In this document: in pieces, positions 46,236 through 56,949 of the stretch
How the letters are laid out: each line of letters opens with the position of its first letter
How positions within the stretch are numbered: the first letter of the stretch is position 1
DNA from: Dictyophora rubrovolvata
Lineage: Eukaryota > Basidiomycota > Agaricomycetes > Phallales > Phallaceae
NCBI GenBank assembly: GCA_029959195.1
Contig: CP114126.1
Coordinates: forward strand, 1,364,001 to 1,428,000
DNA: 64,000 nucleotides
Reading direction: 5' to 3'
Translations under genes and position numbers: made by a program
The notes under the pieces: generated by a model
Databases searched by the model: none
What the model was told of the DNA's origin: nothing
What the model saw: only the letters and a program-made list of their open reading frames with translations

Positions 46236-48000
46236 TCAAATTCTAAGGCTACCAACATATACTGGCGGTATTTCTCTGATTGCCAAATTTTTAGTCCATG
46301 TAGTTGGCCAGTCCTTCAATAGCAGCCCATTCACTGTAGATGGATCTCCTTTGTCCCATTGTTTCACAAAGCACTTCCATTGTTTGCCAGATGGAACAGA
46401 GCCTGGTACATTTGGGATATACACTCCCAGCGATAAAGGATTTTTTTTTGACAAACTTGCAGCATGCTCCTTCCTCTTGGGCAATGAATTTGTTGAGAAG
46501 GGCCTGCTGGAAACAAAAGGGTTATGATCTGCCACACATTGCAAATGAGATTAGAGAGAGATGGTTGAGGGTGTGAAGCCAGATTTTGTGGCTGTATGAT
46601 GTGGAGAACATTCGAGAATGTTCACCCTCAGCCCATCCTCCCCACCAGCAAATTGTAGCTAAAGTCCACAGTTTGCCAACTGGTGCATACATGAAATGGT
46701 ACTGTGCACCCCCATGACAAAAACAGTGGGTAGTCAAATTTGTGTCCAACAGATCAATATTGGCTGACTTAGCAAAGTAATCAATCCATCTCTGGATGGT
46801 GTCATTGTGATATTGGTGATTTTATTTGAATAAGGCTATTACTGCCAATAGAAGGAAAAATAAAATCTTCTGGACTGAGAGAATGGCCATATATGAGCTT
46901 GAGGATCTTGCTCCTTGTTCAATTTATTCTGCCAGTTCTTACAGAGTTCTAAGGGAACTTTCCAATATGGAATTTGCAACTCATCATCTGACAGGCAACC
47001 AAAATGAAGATGACAGAACTGTAATTTGAGTGTCTCGAAATTTCTGTATTATTGCTGTTTGTAAAATAGTTTTCCAGCTTCAGTTTCACACCAAAATCCC
47101 AAAATCAAGTGAAAATTCCAAAATTTCTTGTTAAAATCAAAGAAAATTATACAATGAATTTTAGTACATGTTTGATACCTGTAATAATTTTTATGAATGA
47201 GGAACCTTCGAAAAGTACATACAGTTCAGTATCTGAAGTATAGTCACATAGATAATTTCTCATCTAAAAAATTATTATATAAAATGATATTTGTTCTAAA
47301 ATTCATTGTATAAATTTCTTTAATTTTTACAAGTGGTTTGAGAATTTTTGCTCAACTTTGAAGTTTTAGTGTGAAACTAAAGCTGGAAAACTATTTTGCA
47401 AACAGCAATAATTTAAATTTAAATTCAAGGAAATATTTTTAAAAAAAGATTAAATCCCATAATAAATCTTCTGAAGGTAATCATACATCATTGCTCCAGA
47501 GTGCTTGTGTGTGCCTTCAGCACCATGTTTCTTCTTGACAGTATGGACCACATCCATCACAATAGTGGAGTTCACCAGATTTCCAAACCCACATCCTCTT
47601 CCTTCTAATTTAGTGTCACAAGAATATAAAAATAAAACTTCACAAATTATCCCAATAGCACTTAAATGCTGCATGTATGCCATCTGCTGTGGATGCCCCC
47701 AGATCCTCTTCAAAGCATTTGAATGCAATGAACATCACCATGGCCCATGGCGAGGCTTGAGAAGGAATAGGATTGAAGGCCTTGGTGAGGTCCAAATGTG
47801 TCCATTTTCTGTCTATTGCTTCAGGAGTACTCCTGGGAGAATATTCAAAGGGAGTTTGTGTTCATTCTTGAGAATTGATGTGAGCCATTCCTTCACCTGT
47901 TGGAGATGTCCCTGGTAGCTTCTCAAGGTATTTGCCACTGTACCATGTTTTTTTTGGAAGTTTACCTGATCTCCTCCAATCTAGCTAGTGAAAAGATTCT
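46236..48000 (-). pseudogene. Crypton-type tyrosine recombinase relic
   Basis: Minus-strand coding remnants in order. (1) Around 47950-47690: SPWAMVMFIAFKCFEEDLG. (2) 47600-47450: VVHTVKKKHGAEGTHKHSG. (3) 46815-46600: a catalytic block with WIDYFAKSANIDLL, TTHCFCHGGAQYHFMYAPVG and WWGGWAEGEH. (4) 46480-46260: SLGVYIPNVP, GKQWKCFVKQWDKGDP. The HCF(R)RGGA..Y block with WWGGWA is the HxxR region of a recombinase family I recall as abundant in Agaricomycetes. Here the conserved Arg of HxxR reads Cys (HCFC), so activity would be lost. Frames change several times, and a MITE (47048-47412) sits between blocks 2 and 3. Confidence 0.7.
47048..47412. mobile_element. Long-arm foldback MITE inside the recombinase relic
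   Basis: 365 bp. Ends ATTATTGCTGTTTGTAAAAT and the near-perfect reverse complement ATTTTGCAAACAGCAATAAT. Homology between the arms continues for about 130 bp (for example TATACAATGAATTTTAG on both arms). Non-coding. Confidence 0.8.
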
Positions 48001-50166
48001 TTGAGTGCTGGTTTATGGGTATTTGGCTCTGCATTTGGTGGGCAACATCTTAAATCCCACTGTGAGTGAGGTATGAGGAAAGCAGGAAAACATTTTCCTT
48101 TTGCTCTTTGAAATTAGGATCCAGTTGGCATTGCTAGGCTGGCAGGGGAATGTAAGTATGACATAAACCAGTTTGATTTTTTTGACTCATGTTTCAGCTT
48201 GTTTGGTGCATGTATGATACTCTGTAATTGTATGTGTACATTCAAATGTACAGACAGAATGCAGAATGTGTTGGCTATGGAAAAAAACCACTACCCAAAG
48301 TACAAATAAACTTAAAATGTTTTCACAAAGTGAAGACTACTCACAAATCCACTCCCCTCAAACCACTGCCTGCCAGACCCTGATAGACAAAATAATTCCT
48401 AGGAGATGTGCTGTGGACTTGCCTGTGGCACCAAAGGAGAGAAAAAGTACTGATATAAATTTTGACATTTTTCACTGGGGAGATTCATGATATGTTGGGG
48501 GGAAAAACAAGTGTCAGGTGTCATAAAACAGAGACCACATACTTTCTGTCCAATTATTTATATCTTATTTCCTATATTGCTATCACACTCAGCTGTCAAT
48601 TCATAAGTTCAAGAAGCTATAGTTGTACAACTGATTGAATAATTAGCAACTGGATTGAAGTTGTTTGAGGACAGATTTAACACTCACCGATGCACCACTG
48701 CTTAAATTGGAGTGCATGCAGATACATTCACAGTGAAACGAACAGAAGGTATCTTGCCTGAGGGAGGGATATCAAGGACATTGGTCTACAAGGGATAGAA
48801 AAAACATCTCAAGGAGCCAAAACAAATGCCCTCCATGGGCTTATCAAAAGTTTTTGTATGCTGATTCTCTATATATGGAATGGGTTGCCACCATATTTAC
48901 ACCTAATTCCTGCAACAACTCTAGACTGGACAGTTGGCTCCATTGCAAGGTGGGCAGTCCTGAATATTGCTTTGTCACCACAGATCATAATGGACATGGT
49001 TTAACAAAATAGTTCCTCTTTGGATAAACCAGGTCAAGATAGTTAGCTGCATAAATGTGACATGTGTATACACTATAATTTGTGAATGTTCAGCATCTTC
49101 CTTAGATCTTCTGAATGGTTTGTCTTGCCCTGTGGAATTCACTGAACTCAAACAAATTGGGTGCTCAATCATAATGGTATTGTTTCCACACTATAACCAA
49201 TATAACAATATATAATAACTTGGTACTAATACAACTCATTCTTTTTTGTCAAGTTGATAATATTCATTACCACAAAATGCCTTGGTCAACTCAGTGCAGA
49301 CTTGTGTGCAGTGATAGGCACAAGTGGTTGCCCAAGATAATGCTTAATGAAGATGGACATGCACCATCAGAAGAGGGAGAGTATGCAGTGTGGATATAGA
49401 AAAGTTGAGTACATGAAGGAGTTGGTGTACATGAACTCAGTATATGTGGAGGAGGCAGTGGAGTGAAAGTGGGGGTGCTAAAAGGATGGAGGGGCCCTCA
49501 TAATATAATGGCAAACACAAAATGCAAGGTGAAAAAATTAGAAGAGAAAAAACTATGAAGTAAGAATCAAACATACCATTGTTAATGATGTTTGATGTGA
49601 TTATATGCATTCCACTTGCTCACCTTCAAAAGACTCTGCAATTACATCTTCATCTAGTCTGATTTTTGTATTTCACTGCAAGGAAGTCTGTAACACAGTC
49701 CTGTTGCTGCCATTCAGCTTTAATATCCATAGCTAATGCTTCATAGCTTTGGTTAACATTTCAGAGAGCCATGTTCTTTGATGTGTTTTGACTTGCATCT
49801 GAGCCAAATTCCAAATGAGGAAAAAAAGCCATTTTGTAATTCTTTGTTCATTCCCACGTATATGATTATACCATGTTTGAAGGTCATATGTTAGTTTAAA
49901 TCTTTGCAGTCACACATTCAGACTTTGCAATTAAAACTAAGTTATATATTCAAAAAGACTGCACAGATTCTAATAAAACCATATGAACCAAGATGTTCAA
50001 TCAGTACATTTAGAAAAAGACAGTGAGGAAAAGAAAATGATTTATGATGGAAGGAGGGGAATATGGAGGATATTGTAAACAATAGCTGCAGTATTGGGAG
50101 TGCACCTAGTGGTATTGTTTACATGAAGATATTGGTAGGAGTAATTCATTATTATTATCCTCACTA
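48001..50166. other. Low-coding region, nothing recognised
   Basis: Several ORFs of 60-75 aa on both strands (48266-48490 +, 48975-49172 -) show no known motif. No LTR family of this window is present. It may include old host intergenic DNA or decayed transposon. Confidence 0.4.
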
Positions 50167-50337
50167 TTTACAGCACTTTTCAAAAGCTAAGGCAGGTCGG
50201 CTAAGAAATTTCCCACCTGAGAACAAGGATTTCTCAAGCACTATGTAAGATTTTGGGAGTTAATTGTGTTGAGTGTCTTAAAAAATCCAATATTTCAAAA
50301 ATAGTCACCCACCTTAGCTTTCAAAAAGCACTGTAAA
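50167..50337. mobile_element. Small MITE with about 31 bp imperfect inverted ends
   Basis: 171 bp. TTTACAGCACTTTTCAAAAG at the left and the reverse complement of TTTACAGTGCTTTTTGAAAG at the right, pairing on through GCTAAGG. No convincing TSD. Confidence 0.6.
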
Positions 50338-50555
50338 TGACTGCTTTCAAGGTTTTGGGTCAGACACTCAACATGTCAGCATACCACACCCATCTCTCAA
50401 GCATCATTCTCAAGGGATTTTATGTCCCTGAGCATCTGCTCCTTATCCCCTCTAACCAATCTCTGCCTAAGAGCCGGCTCAGTCAAGAGATCATCATCTT
50501 TTTCAGACTCTGAAATCCCCTGACCTCACTCTCTCCTCCTATTCTCAACACAACT

Positions 50556-50715
50556 TGTAATGGTTAAGTATAAAGGGCTAGGGAGTCCCTAAACCTGGGA
50601 CTATGTAGAAGTCTCAGAATCCTCACTTACTGGGTATTTTTAGTGCAGTTTGCTACTGCATCACAGTGTGACACTAAGTGCCTGTCACACCTCTATAGTG
50701 GTGTGACTAGGGCTT
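50556..50715 (+). repeat. Repeat R9, copy 3
   Basis: TGTAATGGTTAAGTATAAAG followed by GGGCTAGGGAGTCCCTA and CTGGGACTATGTAGAAGTC, as in 45014-45185. Confidence 0.5.
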
Positions 50716-50835
50716 GGCACCATACTGTATATGGTTACAGACATGATATCTCCATACTGTATCTGTACCATACAATTAGTTCACCACAGCCCCATTGGAA
50801 CAGTTATGTACCATATACATATATCATCCCTACAC

Positions 50836-51063
50836 ACACAAGATCTTAGTATTGTTGTGGTTGTTGTTGTGTTTGTTGTTGGTTTGACATCAACACACAC
50901 ACTCTCTCTGCTATATCATACATTATTCCCCCACCCTCTCTTTATGAAATCAGCACCAGGACCCGCTCCACGGAGACTATTGGACTCACCAATCAAATAT
51001 CTTCATAGTTTTCTGATTATATATATAGCTGTGACTTTTAGCTATTATTTTTGGTTCATTACA
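50836..51063 (+). mobile_element. LTR-D copy h, 3' end only
   Basis: Matches the last 230 bp or so of LTR-D, including GAAATCAGCACCAGGACCCG and a terminal TTCATTACA. Directly followed by LTR-B2 sequence, so it was probably inserted in that LTR. Confidence 0.7.
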
Positions 51064-51306
51064 GTGCCCATTCCCATCAGTGCCATGGCCTAGGCCCTGG
51101 CTAGTGCCTGGGACCAGCACATATGTGTGCCCAGTCCATGAACCGAGGGTCATGTACAACCTTCATAGTATATAGTTAGTAGCTCTAGAGGAGGGATCCC
51201 TAAGTTTGTTCTCTTAGGATCCCCTCCCTCTAGGTGAGTTAGTATTTTTACAAAATATATTTTACTTAGGATCCCCTCCCTCTAGTCTGAGTGAGTAGCC
51301 CTGACA
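51064..51306 (+). mobile_element. LTR-B2, 3' part
   Basis: From GTGCCCATTCCCATCAG to GTAGCCCTGACA with all three stem motifs. Its 5' part is lost with the 5' part of LTR-D copy h. Confidence 0.85.
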
Positions 51307-51474
51307 CTCTGGGTCCTTCATCAGTGTCCTTCTACTTTTGGAGTTTCTTCTGTTCATCATCTGTCACTAAACTCAGCATAAGTGGTACTGGCTTGGGAAT
51401 CTTTCCAGTAATATGCTTCTAGAGATTGATGTCTTCTTCAATCAAAAAAAGCCTCATCTTCTCATGCCACCCGT

Positions 51475-51793
51475 TGATGCGTGAGGGCAGGAGCTAAGCA
51501 GAGAGCTTCAGGGAATCAGTGAATGTGTATCTCACTCAAAAACAAAGGGGGGAGCCAAAAGCTAATCTTATTCTAGTGTCAAGAGAATTTTTATATACAT
51601 TTTTGATTATAAGTCTAATGCAAATTCGGAGTTTTAGTATTTGAAAGATGGGAAGGATTTGTGAGGTCATGGGAAAGCTGTGTCAGCACTTGGGAATGGG
51701 GACAGAGATGTGCGGAAAATAAAGAGTTTCTGAATTATAATAAAAATGAACTCAACAAAGGATTCTCCTTGTAAGCTATCATAATCCTCAACA
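51475..51793 (-). mobile_element. LTR-G solo LTR
   Basis: 319 bp, TGATGCGTGAGGGCAGG to ATCCTCAACA; TSD CCGT (51471-51474, 51794-51797). About 93-95% similar by eye to 7934-8252, same orientation. Confidence 0.85.
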
Positions 51794-51797
51794 CCGT

Positions 51798-52400
51798 AAT
51801 AATTGTCACCAGTGTAGAGACTGTATTCAATAGCCACTGAGTTGGGAGTGTACCTATTGATATGATAACATGAAGAAATTTGAAGGTGTGGGCAGATCAA
51901 TCTCTGCAGAGTGGGTCCAGGTGCTGCTTGGTAGCATGCTAATGAGAAAAACAAAAACAACAATAACAACAAATAACAACAACTGCAACAAATAAGACTA
52001 TCAAGTTAGAATGAGTGCAATATCACAGATTGCAAGTTTATACTCTGAGACTCAACATCCAAGTGCCATCAGTGCCAACCTTCTCACACAGCTTTACCAC
52101 AGCTTCTTCTTTTCTACCCATCATCACCTAAAACTTCTTACTGATCTGTTGTCCACCACTGAGATCGCCTTGTTGAGTACCAGATAGTTGGATTTATAGA
52201 AGATGAAGTTGCTGTTCAGTTTGGATCTTCTAGATCCTGGGTCTCAATGGCAGTATAGGAAGGGAGGGTTTGGAAATGATCAATAGAGAAGTTAGGGGGA
52301 GGTGAAATGGTGTTTAGAGGAGCATCTATAAAAAGAAATTAGTAAAAGCTATGGAGTTGTTGCTGGAAAACGAGTTGCCAGATGAGTTGATCTGTTAGTG
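51798..52400 (-). mobile_element. LTR-D copy g, worn partial copy
   Basis: Contains the reversed CAGCACCTGGACCCACTCTG block near 51920 and, near 52260-52390, minus-strand B-type remnants (WQLVF, FLFIDAPLN, PNFSIDHFQTLPSY). The 5' half with ORF-A is absent. Confidence 0.6.
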
Positions 52401-52402
52401 TA

Positions 52403-52562
52403 TGTAACATTTTGTTACAGATAAAATAGCCCAGCTCTCACTGGTTCACAAGCTAACAGTTTAAATCTGTTTATTTGCAGGTAAATGGTAAGAAAAGGCT
52501 GCCAGCACCTTTATCACATTGCAGTATTTACACAGTGTATGGTGCCTACATACTATTACACC
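52403..52562 (+). repeat. Repeat R8, copy 1
   Basis: TGTAACATTTTGTTACAGAT through GCAGGTAAATGGTAAGAAAA to CCTACATACTATTACA. An inverted copy of about 85% similarity by eye is at 63030-63192. Possibly a short LTR. Confidence 0.6.
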
Positions 52563-53639
52563 TGATTCTCTCACACACTCAGTCATATTAGACTGAACCT
52601 GAAACAGTCACATGGCAGTCTAACTAGACTACTGATGGCCTAAAATCGCAATCCAGCAAAACATCCTGGATTGAGATGGAAAGGGAAACAAAAATAATAA
52701 ATAATTATGTCATATAAATATTATAAAAACACTGCAAGTTCCCAAATGAAGTAGAGGCGACTGTGCATGTCTGGCAAGCCCTATTGCTGGCAGATATCCG
52801 GCCCCCACACTTCCATCAAAGTGGCCATCATCAAAAGCCTGTAGCTCATCATCATGGCCATCATTGAGCCCTTGTTCATCATTGTCTCTGCCATTGAGCA
52901 CAGCCCAACATCATTCAGAGTTTTCCCACAGAGTTTTCCACTCATTATCCCCTACATATTATATATTTTTTAGACCACATCCAATGGTTCTATTGATGAA
53001 GCTTCTAGTATATTTTTTTTCTAGGGCTGTCACCATCTCCACCAAACATACATCACGTGATTGTGACATTGACTGTCACTTGAACACTTCTTCATGCCAC
53101 AGCCTCCTCCTCTACCCAATACCATTCTCAATGAGATGGGCTTGTCATCCAGTGTCAAAGTTCAGATTGACATCAAAAGATGAACTTGATATCATCATAC
53201 TGAAGTTCTCTGACCTGGTAAACAACAAATACACATGGAATTGGCCAGAGGTCACATAGCTCAGGCCAAACGTGGTAAGGTTTTTTTTGTACTACCTTTT
53301 TACCTTTTTCTATTAACTAACTTACACTATTCACTTCAGACTTATCTTGGAGAGACTGGGACACATATCTTGAAGTTGAACAAGGTACATCATACAACCT
53401 CTTTACCCCGCTACTGCAAAATGGTGAAGACAATGGAATGGATATAGATCCATTTGGCAAAGAAGGGCACGAGATTAGCCATGAGGGCAATGACCATGAA
53501 ATGTTTGACAATGTGGTATTGGAGCTATCCAATGTTTCTGGGGTTACAAGGTAAGCATAACCATGGCATCGGATGCTCTCAGTTCATGGACCTTCCAGAC
53601 ACTGACATGACCAGACACTGACATGATGCTTGTGATCAA
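52563..53639. other. Spacer with an unassigned ORF
   Basis: An ORF at 52864-53259 (131 aa, +) is Ser/His-rich without a motif. It may belong to the 5' part of the KDZ element that follows, because the strand and a possible later intron (near 53280-53340, pyrimidine-rich) would fit, but I cannot show this. Confidence 0.35.
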
Positions 53640-55046
53640 TGAGACCGAATTTATCATCACATCAATGCATGGCAGAAGCAAATGGATCCTTTGACTGATG
53701 TGTTTTTGCACTGGCTTCAAGGCAAACCTCCTCCCTATTCCAGCACTAACTCATTATCAATGATGATTACACACATTGATCTTTTTGATATGCTTCAGCT
53801 ATCACACTATGTTAACAAATGGTCTTATATTTGTAATGTTTCCACTATTAGACTATGATGTATGCCTAAGTAGTATAATAAATTTAATTTGGCTTGTTTG
53901 AGGATTACAATTGAAATTGGTTGAATAAATGAATTACAGATCATTTGAAGGCTTGTTGCTAAAACTTGAGAAATTCGAGAATGCAAGTATTTGTTATTTT
54001 ATAGACTTAGCACCATCAATAGATTTATTTCAGGCTTTGAGTTGAGTTTAGATTAAGATAAGAGAGTTTAAGAATAGAGCACAAGTTAAGCAGATGATAA
54101 GATTATATTAAGAACTAACTAATACTGTGACTTCTAAAACAAGTTGTGGTTCTACATTCTAATAGGTGGCTATACTAATTTAGATTGATGATACAATGAC
54201 ATCATCATGTGAACGAGACTATCTACAGTGAGAGAAAGAGAAATAGAAAAGTGAAAAGAAATATAAATTACTTTTGTAAGTTTTATGATGGTTTTTTTGG
54301 TGGGGACCAGTTGTTACATGACAACATTTGTATAGATGTCAAAACACTAACATTCCATCATTGGCTTGACACTCTTTATGTTAATGTGGACTTGGCTTAT
54401 AATGGCATACTCAGATGCTCCCTATGTACCAAGTATCTGCTTTACTTTCAGAACTCTGGAGGAGTTTTGTCAAGCCACTCAATTCAGTCCCCATACAACC
54501 ATTCAATCTCAAGTCTGAAAGTTTTACGCTCTCCACAATGTGAGTGCTCCCTGTACAAATATTCTCATGCTCATGGGGTTCATACACACTAGATTCCTTA
54601 TCGATATTACCTTGTGACACAGTTCAGTATTGCTTATGATACTTATTTGGATATTCAATGTCAAGTGGACATGCGTGTCAATAAAGCACTAGGTTGCAAC
54701 TTGCCAAACTAGTGTCTATTAAATTCTTGTCCCACATGCAACTATAGGCTTGAAGGCAAAATGTCTCTTGGTTTCTCAAAACTCATTGCCATAGATGGCA
54801 ATAATTCTCTTCAGCATATTGATCCCACAGTTGTGAAAAATGCAATAGTCACTTTAGATACCAGGGATAGGTATTCTGACATATGGATCACACCTGAACA
54901 TGTCAATAAATTCCAAAATGAGGTCCACAAAAAGGTTGATGATATAGATGTCGAAGGTGATGTTACTGAGAGAAGTTTGGAAATTACAGCATGTGTAGAA
55001 AGATGGTGTGCAGCTGCTCCTGATGTACTTAAGTGGATATGGAAAA
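53640..55046 (+). pseudogene. KDZ-type DNA transposase, 5' and middle part
   Basis: Plus-strand remnants in the order of Kyakuja-Dileera-Zisupton transposases: HHINAWQKQMDPLTDVFLHW near 53655; a 'Y.GIL' block and LKVL near 54400-54530; PYRYYLVTQFSIAYDTYLDI with VNKALGCNLPN near 54600-54710; CPTCNYRLEG near 54740; then an open 104-residue frame from 54761 with LIAIDGNNSLQHI (the catalytic-Asp 'DGNNSLKR' block of the family), TPEHVNKFQNEV and CVERWCAAAPDVLKWIWKM. Stops and frameshifts separate the blocks (for example the TAG after NLPN near 54710). The gene is cut at 55047 by LTR-B, and the C-terminal half is missing. Confidence 0.72.
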
Positions 55047-55330
55047 TGTTAGGGCAACTCAGGGCACACACCTAGAGGAGGGAAAACCTAAGAGAAAAAG
55101 CTTAGGGATCCTCCTCTAGGGAAAACAACTATATATCTATGAGTACAGGTGCTCAGTTGATCCCCATGGGATCCACAGTGATAACAAATGAAAACGAGAG
55201 AACGAGTTGAAAACAAGAAATAGACAGAAATATGAGAAAGTGAGAAAGGACGGAATAAACACAGAGAGAGCATGAATACAGGAGAACAGGAAAATGGGAA
55301 AACAGAAAATGTCGCTAGCATACCATGACA
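55047..55330 (-). mobile_element. LTR-B with full ends, one stem repeat short
   Basis: TGTTAGGGCAACTCAGGG to GCTAGCATACCATGACA on plus, 284 bp. Flanks GAAAA and ACACC are not a TSD, and KDZ sequence does not resume after it. Confidence 0.85.
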
Positions 55331-56866
55331 ACACCCACCTCGATATCAACAAACAATATGCACACTTCGACATGTTTGTTCTGGATTCCTAGAATGAGCT
55401 TGATCAGTTTTGGAACATAATAAAGAACAAAAATAATGAATATGGGCAAACTTCTATTTTAATTATCTGGTCTCTTTTTGTTTCAGAGTTCCAATTTTTT
55501 TTTTAGCCTTACTCTATCCCTTCATTACCATAATGATCAACCTCACAGCCTCCTACTCCATGTCATCATCCCATCGCCCGTATGGCAACTTCAAAACTGT
55601 CATATGAGAATATGTCCTTTGTCAAAAAGGACTAATCAATATCAATAAAGAAACCTTGTTACCCTTTCATGATGGGTATGTCCAACATACACTCTACTAC
55701 GATGATTTAAGGTTACTGCCAATACTCCGTTTATATGATCAATATCATATTAGAATAAAAGGACATTCGTATGAACTTGTGGCATATCTACAGATGCATT
55801 GGGATGGATGGCTATCTTGGCGACTCATCTTCCAACGATCTGTGCTTTTAGCCAGACAAGTCCTTTTTCTTGATGCCCCTTTAGACGTATTCCCATACCC
55901 TCCCAGTTTCTACTCTAATCCTCCCAATCCCCTAACTCCATCCCCTTGTTATGAGGCAACTAATTTAGTAACATTTTACTTACCAACGGCTAGATGACTT
56001 TGATCAATGGAAGAAGAGGATGTAAGACTCATAAAGAAGAGAAGAGTAAGAGATTAGGGAAAGTGGAGGAATCATGGCTGTGACAGTATGGTGTGAAAAT
56101 GGTAAAAAGGAGAGTATCACTTTTCTTCCAAATTGGGACTGTTTGTATTTGTTGTACTTCTATTTCCTCCCTAAAAGTTCCTCATCACTTGTTGTTCTTC
56201 TCTCCAATTGTAACCTTTCCACTCTTTTTCTTCCTTTCTTTTTCTTTTATTGTCTCATGAATTTTAAATGGTTTACAATTGCGTATTGTTAAACCTTCTA
56301 AAAATTTCAAAAATATTTCTTTTGTTCTAAACGGTATAAATACTGCATGTAAATACATGTAACAGCAGCAATCTACCGGAATGGTTGTCTCAAGTTTTAG
56401 TTCAGTTTAAGTCAAGTTCAAGTCAAGGTTTCATCTCAAGTCAAGGTTTCATCTCAAGTCTATTTCTATGCTCACGTCTATTACTTTGGATTACTCTAAG
56501 TGAGGCCTTGGAGTATAAACTCAATGATTTATATTGTCATTGAAGCCTTACAAACTTTAAACAGTTCACTAACACTATATTATCGACAGTGTATTGTCAT
56601 ATCATTTTATTGTGAATCCACATACTTCATCCCCCTCACGCACATAAGATCTTAGGATCATTATATTTGTTGTTATTGTGTTTGTTATTGATTCAACATT
56701 GACACACACACTCCCTTACCACTCAATCATATTCCCCCACCCTCACTCATGAAATCAGCACCAGGACCCGCTCCATGGAGACTAAATGATCTCAATCAAA
56801 TATCTTCGTAGTTTTCCGATTATATATTTAGCTACGACATATAGCTATTATCTTTGGATCGTTACA
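55331..56866 (+). mobile_element. LTR-D copy f, 5'-truncated
   Basis: Lacks ORF-A and the 5' terminus. Has a B-type ORF region, the TATA block (TATAAA at 56335), a GTAACAGCAGCAATCTACCG leader and the 3' end GGATCGTTACA at 56866. Confidence 0.8.
55527..55997 (+). pseudogene. ORF-B3 region of LTR-D copy f (unknown protein)
   Basis: Starts near MINLTASYSMSSSHRPYGNF. The open 113-residue stretch from 55656 has LLPFHDGYVQHTLYYDDLR, GHSYELVAYLQMHWDGWLSW, RLIF and VLFLDAPLDVFPYPP. The blocks match ORF-B1 and ORF-B2 in order, with very different sequence in between, so it is a third B class. Function unknown. Confidence 0.5.
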
Positions 56867-56949
56867 TTGCGTTTTGGAGGCATTTGCATTGTAACTCCTG
56901 GCTTGTTATTCACCTAAACCAATATCAATAACAGGTGCAGATGTCAAGA

